Notes under the pieces: model-generated
Database searches by the model: none
The model's input: only the letters and a program-made list of their open reading frames with translations
What the model was told of the DNA's origin: nothing
Assembly (NCBI GenBank): GCA_001599815.1
Contig: BCIA01000004.1
Span: 3,622,082 to 3,686,081, forward strand
DNA: 64,000 nt
Reading direction: 5' to 3'
Origin: Furcasterigmium furcatum
Taxonomy: Eukaryota; Ascomycota; Sordariomycetes; Glomerellales; Plectosphaerellaceae
Translations under genes and position numbers: made by a program
Part shown: one piece after another, positions 45,901 through 56,053 of the stretch
How the letters are laid out: every line of letters starts with the position of its first letter
Position numbering within the stretch: the first letter of the stretch is position 1

Positions 45901-47000
45901 ATGGCCGCTTCATGGCGCTCAGTCGTGGGAAGAGCATGTGGTGTACATTATCCGTGACGTAGCGCTCGATCAGGCGCTCTACAAGAGGGCCCGTGAGGTC
46001 TGTTGTTGCGCCCAACATGGACAGCTGCTGCTTGTCGACGCCCTGGAACAGGTCGATCGCGTTAGTCACGGCCGTCTCAAGCGAGACTCGCATGACGTCT
46101 TCGTCGTCTTCGGCAAAGAAGTTTTCGGTGACAGGCACCGGCGGGCGGCCATTCGCCTTGTCCTTTGGCAGGGAGACACTGCCCGACCTCGCCCTCCTCA
46201 TTGCTGTTGCAATTGGTCCATCCGGGACAGGATCCGGAATGGTGCTCGCAGACGGAGGCGGAGGGAGCGGCCGTTCGAAGACGGTCGTGAACTCGAGGAA
46301 TAGTTTCTCCAGACCAGGCTGCATCTGTCGCGCGATGATGGGGAATTGGTTCAGGAGGTCATGGAAGCTCTTGATATCCTTTTTGCGGGGTAGCACGTGG
46401 CCATCGGTCGACTCGCCGCCGGATGCTCGGCGTTCTGCTGCTTGCCGCTTGCCGATGCCCTCGACGAGGACTGCGGGCGAAATCTTCGTCTCCTCCCATG
46501 TGCCCACTAGCGGCCTCGTGATGTAGTAAATCAGCCATTGTCGCGGCTCGAGGACGTCGGGGTACCAAAGCGAATCCTGGAGTACCTGTGACTGAGCCAG
46601 CGACTTGAAGCCTGGGGCCCGCGAGTTAGTTCCTGACCAAATTTACGGTATAGAGAGACTCAATACCCTTGTTTGTGTAGATCTGGGTGTCCTTGATGAT
46701 TATCGTCCGCCCATTGAGGGTCGTGTACTGCTTCGCCTTGCCCCGGACCTCCCGCAGGTTCGGGGCAGCCTCCTTGCTCCCAGCCGGCGCAACGGCCGCG
46801 GCGGGCACGCGCAACACATGGCTAGCTAGGAACTCCTCCGAGGAGATAACATCCTGGGAGGAGGACCCGCTCTCGGTCTCCCGAGAGGAGAGGAGGAAGT
46901 CGGTTGTCGGGACGAGGAGGACGTGGTGGTGGACGGGCGTGCACTGGGCGGGTAGGGGGCTTCGGAAGAAGGCTGCGAGGTATGGATTAAGAGGCAGCAT
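42998..47000 (-). CDS. VARP/Vrl1-like endosomal protein: VPS9, ankyrin, PX and BAR-like regions
   Basis: Minus-strand exons 47000-46667, 46611-43717 and 43659-42998 encode about 1296 residues. A VPS9-type region (about 340-500: 'TINADTLVSLLLFVVIRAQV', 'GEMGYALSTLEAVLTYLAM') is the Rab5-family GEF fold. Ankyrin repeats follow (about 600-890: 'DNKGNTLLHIVNDPHLTLRI', 'KFTPLMVASKYGRLDMVRVL'). Next come a PX-like region (about 890-1005: 'SLSDFEQLANWLALENPSSW') and a long helical BAR-like C-terminus with 'SIERNYSSVNRSSRWP'. This order is that of yeast Vrl1, the VARP-like subunit of the endosomal VINE sorting-nexin complex, and related to animal ANKRD27. The role is inferred as endosomal sorting, with Rab5 (Vps21) activation. 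Splicing intron 1 joins 'YTNKG' to 'FKSLAQSQVLQ'. Confidence 0.85.
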
Positions 47001-47959
47001 TCATTCGACCGCCCTTCAACTGTGAGGTCGCCAGCTTGCTCCGACAGGAAGCCAGGCAGGACCGGGAAGGAAAGGCGCTCCAGCTGACGACGACGGTGGC
47101 ACTGGTTGGAGTCGGGACGGGGGATTCGCTATGGCGGCGCGCGGGATCCAATGAGGCGGTATATGTCGTGTGGTGCTGTCATTCAGAGTCGCTATGTGTG
47201 TCGCGTGCCGTGGCAGGACTGTCGCAAGATCGCAAGGTGGCGAGAACGGCAGATGCTCGAATCGGGGTCGTGTTCGTGGTCGCAATAGGAAGCGAAGCTG
47301 GTGTGGAGTTCGCAAGGGGCTGATCGCTGGAGCTTCCCGGTTCCTGTCGTGACCTGACTTCATTGCCTGCCTTATCAGCTGAGTCAGCCCCCTGTCCTTC
47401 ACGTGATCCATGTACGCCTGGAAAGCAGCGAGGCCTCCTTCCTTCCTTTCAGGCATTACGAGCATCACAACAACTCTATCGTACTTCTAATGACTCGAAA
47501 GTCGGCGTTTGGTGCCTGAATTATTCCACCCTGTAATTCATGTTTCCTTCCGATCCAGGATCGTGGAGTCAGCTTTGGCATCTGGATCCGAAACAGCCCT
47601 GCGGCGATCTGATCGCCATCAGTCGCAAGGATGAGCCTGACCTCAACTCACCCTTCGGCATGGTTGACGGTTTGTTAGATGCCTGCTCATCGGTGAACAT
47701 CAATGAAAGCTTCTCAATGGCCCCAGGGCGACCGGAAGTTGCCCGCCCAAGTTGCCAATGCACTGCCCTGGCCCCTCGCCCTGCAACGCCTCTCGGCTGA
47801 GGCCGCAACGATGCGCCATTGGCTGGCGGTCATCAAGGCTTTCCGGAAGGCTTCACGACTTGATGTGTCGTACTTAAATTACCTCTTGTTACATACCAAA
47901 AGATGGGATCCCTCTCTTCGAAATGAGGCAATCTTCATCTGTCACAGTCACTCAACGCC
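47001..47959. other. Divergent intergenic region
   Basis: Between the Vrl1-like and HET genes, which are transcribed away from each other. No additional gene recognised. Confidence 0.5.
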
Positions 47960-50431
47960 ATGTCTCCGTACGCTGAGATGATCCGGGCCCGGATCAAGGA
48001 AACCGCTTCAACTTGGGCGTCCTCCGTCGGGAACCATCTGGCATATGCCCTCCTGAGCCGAGCGCTGGACCATGTGGCCTCAATCACCGGCAGCACCTTG
48101 GCTATTGGCTTGGCCAGTCTTCTCCTTCGCAAGGGACGCATCCTCCTGCCCATGGCGTGGGTTGTCGACAAAGTAATCAGCCCTGCCGGCATATCGTCCG
48201 TGTTTAGCCTGTACCACCTCATGCTCCATCTCCTCCTGCCCGTCGTATTTCCAGATGCAGAGTCGGCAGAAGCAGAGATCTATTACTCATTCCACCGAGA
48301 ATCTGCTGTCACGATGCCGGTTTATGTATTCTTCTGTCTCGTCTTTCGGTACCCCAGCGCATCTTGGGAGTACCTTAAGACCGGCCTCGTCCAGGCTATC
48401 CGACATCCTTTGAGCGCCGTCAGGATGGGCTGCAAATCTCTGTTAGCTCTCATCTTGTTTCATCTTTTCTACGCCCACGTGGTAGAGACTCAATTGGCCA
48501 GCCGAATGATCGACGCTTCCTGGCGATGGATAGGGAAAACCATCTATGACACCCGAAATGGCGGGCGGCGCGCACCTCTCGATCTCAGCACCTCAGGTGA
48601 CACATTCACACAATTCACACACTCCGCGTTGGACCGGCCCGACGAGATACGCTTGCTGGAAATCTTGCCGCGCGGAACTTCATCAGTGGTCCACTGCCAT
48701 ATGCGTCACGTCCACCTCCAAGCACTCCCGCCATACGAAGCCATGTCATATACGTGGGGCCGCAAGGAAAAGACAAGGACCATCTACATCAACAACAAGC
48801 CCTTCAGGACGACAGAAAACGTATACAACCTCCTGTACGACCGCAGCCCCATTTGGTCTACACGAACCATATGGCTTGATTACGTCTGCATCAACCAGGA
48901 CGACGATGACGAAAAGTCTGTTCAGACTCAGATGATGCGGGACATATACAAGCTCGCAAGCAGAGTCACAGTCTGGCTCGGTGATGCCCCAGACTCCCGG
49001 GCTGCCCTGAACATGCTTACCGAGATGGCGAAGTGGTTACACAAGAGCGAGTACGAGCTGTACACTGCATACACCCGCGAACAAGGAACTAAACGTTGGC
49101 TTGCGTTCAACAAGCTCATTTCCCATGCGTATTTCTCCCGCGTGTGGATGATTCAGGAAGTTGCCGTCAACGAAACTCTCTTTGTTGTCTACGGCACGGA
49201 GCTTCTCCCGTGGGATCTTCTTGCTGCCGTCATGACGCGCCTCCATTCTTCTATCGTAGTGATCTCGACAATGGATGATTACATGGCATCGAATGACCTG
49301 ACTCCCATCATGAAGGCGATCAAAGGGGCCAAGCTCCTCTGGGCTGTCAGGCAATTCATTCAGGATCCTACTGAAGCAAGGAAGGTCAAGGGAAAAATCA
49401 GGGAGCTGGTGGCGGCGAGTTGGGACTTCGAAGCCACTGATCCGCGAGACAAGATCTTCGCCTTGGTCGGGATATCCAACGAAGCAGGCCTGCCTGCATT
49501 TCGGCCGAACTACAGGAAGACCGTGGAGGAGGTCTATGTCGACTTTGCTCGTTATCTCTTCTCTCAGCAGGACGCTCTGCCATGGCTGACCTCCTACTGC
49601 GGCATTGGATGGCGTCGAAATGTCACTGCCATTCCCTCTTGGGTCCCCGACTGGAGTCATGTCGGGCGCACTCCAACCCAGATACCCCCCCTGACTTGTG
49701 GCAGCGATGGCCCCTCGGGAAGCATATCTCAGAGACCGGCTGTTATCGACGACAGAAATCTGAAGCTGGACGCGATTCTGGTAGGCTCCGTCGTGATCCT
49801 CGGCAAAGAATGCAAGCCCTTGCATCGTTCCGCCGCGACTGGGGCCCCTCATACCGCAGAAGATATATACTTGGGACGCCGTTCGTGGCTGGTCGACATA
49901 TACACACGCATGGCAGCCGTCGGGATTGACAAGATCGATATCTATCCGACCGGAGAGACAGCCGAGGACGCGCTCTGGCGGACTCTGGTATTCGACAACG
50001 CCCATTTCTCAGAAGCCGCGGATGATTTACCCGCAAATCAGTCACCAACCGAGGTATACCGGTATGCATATCGATGCGCAGTGCAGATGGTCTTGGGAGG
50101 TCCAGTTACTCCAGAAAACTATCACATCTGGCAACAAGAAGTAGGCGAGATTTCACAATATGCCATGCAGTGGATCATAGCGGCACGAACAAGGTGCATG
50201 GGCAGGCGGTTTGGTATCTCTTCCTCGGGCTACTTCGGCGTTTTCCCGACCCTGTCCGAAGTGGGAGATGTCATCGCCGTGATTCCGGGCGTGCCCTTGC
50301 CCTGCCTTCTCCGCCGCTCCGGCCACGGCTCTGGGAATACATATCAGCTCGTTGGCGAAAGTTACGTGCACGGCATCATGTCAGGTGAGATGGCGCGGCC
50401 AGACGCCGTGGAGGAGATCGTGTTGGTCTAA
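47960..50431 (+). CDS. HET-domain protein with hydrophobic N-terminus
   Basis: A single-exon ORF of 823 residues. The HET domain begins near residue 250 with 'LPPYEAMSYTWG' (about 256-267), then 'TIWLDYVCINQDD' (about 303), 'DIYKLASRVTVWLGDA' and 'FSRVWMIQEVAV'. The long C-terminal part has 'ATDPRDKIFALVGIS', usual in this family. HET proteins mediate non-self recognition and regulated cell death when incompatible strains fuse; alleles differ between strains. Unusually, the first ~180 residues hold three or four hydrophobic segments ('GSTLAIGLASLLL', 'HLMLHLLLPVVF', 'MPVYVFFCLVF', 'SLLALILFHLFYAHVV'), so this one is probably membrane-bound. No introns were needed. The partner or ligand is unknown. 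Confidence 0.9.
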   Translation: MSPYAEMIRARIKETASTWASSVGNHLAYALLSRALDHVASITGSTLAIGLASLLLRKGRILLPMAWVVDKVISPAGISSVFSLYHLMLHLLLPVVFPDAESAEAEIYYSFHRESAVTMPVYVFFCLVFRYPSASWEYLKTGLVQAIRHPLSAVRMGCKSLLALILFHLFYAHVVETQLASRMIDASWRWIGKTIYDTRNGGRRAPLDLSTSGDTFTQFTHSALDRPDEIRLLEILPRGTSSVVHCHMRHVHLQALPPYEAMSYTWGRKEKTRTIYINNKPFRTTENVYNLLYDRSPIWSTRTIWLDYVCINQDDDDEKSVQTQMMRDIYKLASRVTVWLGDAPDSRAALNMLTEMAKWLHKSEYELYTAYTREQGTKRWLAFNKLISHAYFSRVWMIQEVAVNETLFVVYGTELLPWDLLAAVMTRLHSSIVVISTMDDYMASNDLTPIMKAIKGAKLLWAVRQFIQDPTEARKVKGKIRELVAASWDFEATDPRDKIFALVGISNEAGLPAFRPNYRKTVEEVYVDFARYLFSQQDALPWLTSYCGIGWRRNVTAIPSWVPDWSHVGRTPTQIPPLTCGSDGPSGSISQRPAVIDDRNLKLDAILVGSVVILGKECKPLHRSAATGAPHTAEDIYLGRRSWLVDIYTRMAAVGIDKIDIYPTGETAEDALWRTLVFDNAHFSEAADDLPANQSPTEVYRYAYRCAVQMVLGGPVTPENYHIWQQEVGEISQYAMQWIIAARTRCMGRRFGISSSGYFGVFPTLSEVGDVIAVIPGVPLPCLLRRSGHGSGNTYQLVGESYVHGIMSGEMARPDAVEEIVLV

Positions 50432-50650
50432 ACTCGGCACTGTTCGACACCAGTCGAGTGTCACAATATGAGCATCACGGGAAAGCGGCAATTTACAATG
50501 TGCAATATTCAACTTGATTTATTCTTTCCCAAGTGTTGTATGTTTTCTCACGCAACAGCTTGCGAACTTCGATCTATCACTCTGGAGCCAGCTCCCCAGC
50601 AACATGTCCTACACAGTCTCCTTCGAGTTCGGTCTGGTCCGACCGAAGCT

Positions 50651-51454
50651 TTACGCCTGGCATCCATCAGTTCCGTTGCGCCGACCGGTATCCTGGTACA
50701 GCTTTGGGCCGGGAATGGGCCAGTACGCCTCTTCGCCATGGGTGTGGAAGTCAAATCCAAAGATCTGCGCATCCTCAGTGCTGTACAGCTCCGCAGCCAC
50801 GACGCCCTTGTCGCCGAGGTCATCGCTACCATTGCCGGTGACCTCGATGTTCAGGCACTGAGCGTAGAACTCAGGCTCACCAAGGTGGGACCTATGGATC
50901 GCCAGAAGCTCATGCCTCAGTACGTACTTTCCAGGCGCGATCGACCAGGGGATGGTGGCCTTGCTCCAGCCCATGTTCTCCCGCAACACGTCGCCGGCCC
51001 AGACACCCAGGGTGTTGGCGGGGCCGGAGATGTGGCCAGACTCCTGGATCTTGGTCCATCGGAGCTGGGTCTTGTCGACGGCGGTGCAGTCGCCATGGCA
51101 CGGGGCAATGTAGGTGAGGATCGCCGTGGCCCTGTGAGCCCAACCGTCGGGGTTGATCACGGGGTCAGCAGAGGTCCAGAAGAAGTCGACTTTGCCACCG
51201 GCGCGGATTTGGCCGTAGTTAGGGGAGGGCTGGGCGCCCTGGCGGCAGACAAAGTCGGGGTGGGAGATGTCCAGAACCGGGCCCTCATCGGAGGTGGTGA
51301 ACGACCAGCCGATGGCGTTGGCGTGAGGATGAGGGTTGTTGACGCGGAAGCCCTCGTGGACCTGGTGGTCGAGTTGCACGATGCCCAGGTAACCGTGGGC
51401 GGCGGCTCGGGTTGCCAGCAACGCCGTCAGGAGGAGAGTGGTGAAAGTGCACAT
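50651..51454 (-). CDS. AA9 lytic polysaccharide monooxygenase (former GH61)
   Basis: A single-exon ORF of 267 residues. A signal peptide ('TFTTLLLTALLATRAAA') ends so that mature residue 1 is His ('HGYLGIVQ'), the N-terminal ligand of the copper histidine brace. The second brace His is in 'WAHRATAILTYIAPC' (precursor 107). Other AA9 landmarks are 'CHGDC', 'IPWSIAPGKYVLRHELLAIH' and 'EPEFYAQCLNIEV' with the axial Tyr (precursor 197). The Q-x-Y second-sphere Gln of most AA9 proteins is Glu here (195). The C-terminus has the usual 'YWPIPGPKLY' and no cellulose-binding module. The enzyme is secreted and cleaves cellulose or related glucans oxidatively. It converges on the HET gene. Confidence 0.92.
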   Translation of the reverse strand: MCTFTTLLLTALLATRAAAHGYLGIVQLDHQVHEGFRVNNPHPHANAIGWSFTTSDEGPVLDISHPDFVCRQGAQPSPNYGQIRAGGKVDFFWTSADPVINPDGWAHRATAILTYIAPCHGDCTAVDKTQLRWTKIQESGHISGPANTLGVWAGDVLRENMGWSKATIPWSIAPGKYVLRHELLAIHRSHLGEPEFYAQCLNIEVTGNGSDDLGDKGVVAAELYSTEDAQIFGFDFHTHGEEAYWPIPGPKLYQDTGRRNGTDGCQA

Positions 51455-52351
51455 TTCCAGAATGCGCTTGATGAGTGAAACGGATTCGAGGGTTGCGGGA
51501 TCGGTTCTTAAAGCGAGAGTAACTTGATGAAGCTACTCGATGATGATCCTCCAAAACATAACGAGGGACGCCCATTCTCCTGTCACTAAATACTTGCATT
51601 TCTCTTGCCTTGGACGTTGGATCTGGTAGAAAAGACGCGGGTCGTTCATCGTATGAAGGGGTTGACTGCGAGTACGTCTCCTGCTATTGCAAAAGGCCGC
51701 GCTGTCCGTCGAGACGTCCTCATGTTGTTGGATGGGAGTCTTCCATGATAGGTGAAACAAAGGGGGATTCTTCGCGGAACAGTCGACTGGTGTTCCTTTC
51801 TTTTGGTGTTCGCGCCGGCATCCTGCTTGGGATGTTGTGTGCCCGCTCATTGGATGCTTGAACAAAACGCGCTCTTTCGATTCAGGGGCTAAGGTCGACC
51901 TTGCTAGCGACCCCTGAATTGGAACTTCTCATGGCCTGTACTGCGCCCACGGCGACGGATATAGATTGTGTTGAGTGGATGGTACTCAAAGACACCGAGT
52001 CGTTGCCATGGAGTTCAAGAATAGGTCCTCTGATCTCGGGAGATTCCGATACTGCAGTTCTGTTCACGGCCAAGTCCTGTTTCAGGGGCTGATCTGCATG
52101 ATCCAAGGCCCTGGTCCAGTGTCCCCAGAGCCGCTGCGGGTGCCCCGCAGCTGACGACATGGACCCCGCAGCTCAGCTTTAGGGGTCTCAGGTCCTCCTC
52201 ATCCTCCCTCACCTCACTTCACCTCTCGACTTGATCTCATTCCCATCCACCCAGCTACCAGTTCACCTTACCTCTCTCACCCATATAAACCCTCGAATCC
52301 CACGATCTCATCATCTTAACCACCCCCGGTCCGTCAATCCCCACCCCCACC
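51455..52351. other. Divergent intergenic region with a TATA box for the gelsolin-type gene
   Basis: No gene. A TATAAA at 52284-52289 lies 63 bp before the ATG at 52352, with a CT-rich tract upstream (52195-52240). Confidence 0.5.
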
Positions 52352-53557
52352 ATGGCCGGCCTCCGCAAACCCAAGGAATACGACATCAAAGACTCCAACG
52401 TCGAGCTCATCGGCACCGAGCTCGACCACCAGGTCAAGTACAACTCGGCCCTCACAGAGCCCGCCTGGAACGACGGCCGCGTCGGCCTCGCCCCGGGCCT
52501 CACCATCTGGCGCATCGAGCAGTTCCAGGTCGTCCCGTGGCCGCGCGAGCGCCACGGCACCTTCTACGACGGCGACAGCTTCATCGTCCTGCACTCGTAC
52601 GAGGTCGGCTCCGACGACGACACCCGCAAGCTCTTCCATGACGTCTTCTTCTGGCTCGGCGCCCACACGTCCCAGGACGAGGCCGGCACCGCCGCCTACA
52701 AGACTGTCGAGCTCGACGAGTTCCTCAAGGGGGCCGCGACGCAGCACCGCGAGACCCAGGGGAACATGTCCGCCGAGTTCCTTGAGCTCTTCCCCCGCCT
52801 GCGGATCCGCAGAGGTGGCGTCGAGAGCGGCTTCCGCAGGGTGGACGAGCTGGAGGAGAAGGAGGAGGTGCTGACGCTGCTGCGGGTGTTCAAGAACCCC
52901 TCCGCCGCGGGCCAGGGGATCCTGGTCGTCGAGGTCGAGCCGCACTGGCGCAGCCTGGACGACAAGGACGTGTACGTGCTGGACGTCGGGGACAAGATCT
53001 GGGTGTGGCAGGGCAAGACGGCCAGCCCGATGGAGAAGGCCAAGGCGGCGCAGGTGGTGCACGAGATGAAGCTGGAGAAGCACGTCGACGCGGAGGTGCT
53101 GGCGCAGACGGATTCGAGGTCGAGGATCGTCGTCGGCCTGCTCGGGGGCGGCGAGGAGGCGCCGATCGACGGGTTCCGGTGCGCCAGGCCTGTCAAGTCC
53201 TCTTCCGAGCAGGATGAGACGAGGGCCGCGGCCGCCCGCCCCGAGAAGAAGCTGTTCCGGCTCAGCGACGCCAGCGGGCAGCTCGAGTTCAACCTCGTCA
53301 AGGACGGCAGCACGATCAGGCGCAGCGACCTCGACGGCAACGATGTCTTCCTGCTCGATGATGCGGGACGGGCGATCTGGGTCTGGGAGGGCGCCGGGGC
53401 GAGCAGGCAGGAGAGGAAGAGCTGGCTCAAGGTCGCGCAGATGTACGCCCGGTATCTGCAGAACACGTCCGGTGCAGACGACGCATACCTCACGCCTATT
53501 GCCAAGGTGGCCGAGGGCAACGAGAGCAGGTCGTTCATGAAGGCCATCTCTGTGTAG
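52352..53557 (+). CDS. Gelsolin-repeat actin-binding protein (severin/fragmin-like)
   Basis: A single-exon ORF of 401 residues with three gelsolin-like repeats: about 40-165 ('GLTIWRIEQFQVVPWP', 'FYDGDSFIVLHSY', 'FFWLGAHTSQDEAGTAAYKT', 'EFLELFPRLRIRRGGVESGF'), 175-285 ('VEPHWRSLDDKDVYVLDVGD', 'IWVWQGKTASPMEKAKA') and 300-395 ('KKLFRLSDASGQ', 'DVFLLDDAGRAIWVWEG'). Three-repeat members sever and cap actin filaments in a calcium-dependent way, in the cytoplasm. The N-terminal 'NVELIGTELDHQVKYNSALT' and following 'PAWN' match the lead-in of fragmin/severin proteins. Yeasts lack this family, but filamentous fungi keep it. Very C/G-ending codon use suggests strong expression. A TATA box precedes it. 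Confidence 0.92.
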   Translation: MAGLRKPKEYDIKDSNVELIGTELDHQVKYNSALTEPAWNDGRVGLAPGLTIWRIEQFQVVPWPRERHGTFYDGDSFIVLHSYEVGSDDDTRKLFHDVFFWLGAHTSQDEAGTAAYKTVELDEFLKGAATQHRETQGNMSAEFLELFPRLRIRRGGVESGFRRVDELEEKEEVLTLLRVFKNPSAAGQGILVVEVEPHWRSLDDKDVYVLDVGDKIWVWQGKTASPMEKAKAAQVVHEMKLEKHVDAEVLAQTDSRSRIVVGLLGGGEEAPIDGFRCARPVKSSSEQDETRAAAARPEKKLFRLSDASGQLEFNLVKDGSTIRRSDLDGNDVFLLDDAGRAIWVWEGAGASRQERKSWLKVAQMYARYLQNTSGADDAYLTPIAKVAEGNESRSFMKAISV

Positions 53558-53697
53558 ATGCTAGCTCGTGGCCGCAGAGACGGCTGGTCCGTGACGGAGG
53601 CTACAATCTGACAACCCCTGGCAAAAGTCCCCCTTTCTCCGCTGTCTGCTTTGTGTCTAGCCGAAAGTTCTCTTCCGCTTCTTTTGGAACAGGCATC
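53558..53697. other. Short convergent intergenic region
   Basis: The gap between the gelsolin-type gene and the stop of the reverse-strand gene at 53698. Nothing recognised. Confidence 0.4.
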
Positions 53698-54935
53698 TCA
53701 ATCGTCATCCTCCCACTCATCGCCATCAGAGCCGGCCCCGTCATCACTTCCCTCATCATCCTCATCAAGGTTCTGGCGACTGATTCCATCTCGTTCCTGA
53801 GCCGCCGAATCTGCCATGGCCTCGAAGCAGAGACCGGTTGATAACACAGCCATCAGGATGACCATGACCTCGCGGAACTCGCACCTGATGAGGTTCAGCT
53901 CACCCTCGTTCTGGGTTTCGGACTGACTAGCCACAATGACAGTTTTCTGCGTCTCCGTGATGTGGTCCATGATGATGAAGTAATCCGTATCCATTTCTCG
54001 CTGGGCGTACATCCGCCGCCTGATGAGCTGCCCGCACTCCTCAGGGGTAGCATGCTTGAGAGCCTCGGACAGCCGAGGCGCTTGATCCAGCACCGTACCG
54101 ACCTTGCAGGCCCCTTCCTGGGTGAACGACTTCTTGTCGTGGCGGGTGACGAACGCGACACAGGGGTTTTCGTCGTCATCGTGCTCGTAATCATACACCT
54201 CCGTGATGAACTTGTTCAGCGTCTCGAGGCTGATGTCGGCCGTGCGGAAGACGGGGAAGTGTTGCCATTTTCCTTTGCGGTCGGGCTCTTCCTCGGGTGC
54301 TCGCGGGAGGTTGGCGACGTCGATGCCGGACCTGCGCGAGTCCAGGTTCTGCAGGATGTCCGCCTCCCAGATCCCGCCGCACCTGACGGCTTCGTTGCGG
54401 TGCTGTCGGGGTTTCTTGACGCCGCTCTGCAGAGCGCTGAGCGCCGCGAAGGCCGACTCGAAGCCGCAGCGGAAGGACAGGGCCGGGTTCTCCGCGAACT
54501 CGTCGTCCGTGGCATCAGAGCTGATGAGGCAGACGCCCTCTGAGACAGCAGTATCGTCGAGCTCAATGAAGGCTCTGCCGCCTAGGTCGGAACGACGAGA
54601 GATGTCTTTAAGGAACTTCTTGATGACCTTGACTTCGTGCTGCTCCCTCTCCACGAAGGTCTCGATGGTTTCGAGGTCCTGGTCGCTTGCGTCTTGCGAG
54701 AGCACAACAGAGAGATCCCTGCGGCCGACGAGGACAACAGAGGCGTCATTTGAAGTATGCTGATTGACTCGAGTGAGGAAATCCCGAGCAACCTGGATGG
54801 ACTCAGCAAGTGACATCGTGGTGAAGGACATTGTAGACCAGCACTTACAGTAGGGGTCAGGGGAACGCGGGCAATTGCAGTGAAGCGGATGGGGCCGACC
54901 TTGGCCACGGGCCCAGGACGCTGTTTGCGTGGCAT
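53698..54935 (-). CDS. Uncharacterised protein with acidic C-terminal tail
   Basis: Minus-strand exons 54935-54849 and 54801-53698 give about 396 residues. Splicing (47 bp, GTAAGT...GCTGAG) joins 'FTAIARVPLTPT' to 'SIQVARDFLTRVN'. Without it, translation could instead start at the ATG at 54831 ('MSFTTMSLAE'). The basic N-terminus 'MPRKQRPGPVAKVGP' suggests nuclear or ribosomal contact. The middle is mixed alpha/beta with no domain I know ('ENPCVAFVTRHDKKSFTQEG', 'MDTDYFIIMDHITETQKTV'). The end is a run of Asp/Glu/Ser/Gly ('DEDDEGSDDGAGSDGDEWED'). It converges on the gelsolin-type gene. Function not assigned. Confidence 0.75.
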
Positions 54936-56053
54936 CTTGAATGCAGTGTGAAGTCTGGTCACTCTAGGTCTCTCGGTTGGTTGTTGCTAAGGAGAGCTTA
55001 GGAGAGAGGAAGGGTTCAGGTTGCAAGTCGTCCCACGTTCAGTGAATCGAAGGGAACGGGCGGTGCTCCCTGACGTTTGTTGCCTGGGAGCCTTGGCAAC
55101 TGAAGTCCCAACAAAGCAGTACGGCACAGCAGCTCAACTCTCAGTCAGGTCGATCGTCAGGCAGCTCAATCTGCGAGCCGGATAAGCGGCATAGAAGCTG
55201 AGGAGATCCTTGCGACACAAGTAGGATTTCTGTCTTTGAGCGTGTCACATACTCATACTAGCAGATACGCGCTTTTCCTAAGCCACACCTCATGTTGCTA
55301 CCCGAGAGCCAGGCGAGAAGCTGGCCGCCACACGGCAGGGCCCAAAAGGAGCTTAATCAATATTCCGCGGGAGGATTAAATCCTAGCAGAAATTCCGACC
55401 TGCGGCTGGGCCCCAATGACTGCTGGGCGCTCGGATGAACACCCAGTGCCCGCCCGGCTACGATGGTCGAGGTTCGGGCGAGCCCCTGAGTCCAGATGCG
55501 AACGCCGTACAAACAGACGCACACGGATCCGTCAAGTCCATGGATCAGCATCCCACATACTAGGGCACTGGATACGAAGATCAGCCTCCTAAGAGATGTG
55601 TACTGTAACTGAGACAGCAATGCAGATGACTGGCGAGTTTTCCGGGGACGAGCTGGCCCTGATGTGCCCTGTATCGCACCAAGGCTCACCAAGACTCACC
55701 GATTCTCCTCTCCTCCTCGCAGTCAGTGGAACTCGAGACGAGTATGATTATTCTGAGCCTCAGCCATCAGAAATGTCGGGATCAAGAACTTGATCCTTCA
55801 ATCTTCGCGGGACTATCCCGGCAGCTGGAGTATCACCAAGTGCTCCTGGCATCTAAAGATGACATCCAGGGAACGTTACAAGCCACGGCGAACAAGAACA
55901 GACTCTGATGAAGTGAGGCTCTTGAGAATCCTTCTTGATGATGATAGAGTATAAAGATCGCAACTCTCCAAGCTCGGAATAGGAAGATGATTGCAATGCG
56001 ACAGGCTGATACAGCAGCATCAAGACCCCCTAACCCCAGTTGCCTCCCTCACA
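54936..56053. other. Divergent intergenic region with a TATA box for the nuclease gene
   Basis: No gene is supported. A TATAAAG at 55950-55956 lies about 100 bp upstream of the nuclease ATG at 56054, a typical distance for a strongly regulated fungal promoter. Confidence 0.5.

Noticed and set aside
51880..52190. Several CAGGGGCT/TAGGGGT-like words, considered as stress-response (AGGGG) elements
   Set aside because: The motif is short and the GC content high, so the number found is not clearly above chance without a genome background.
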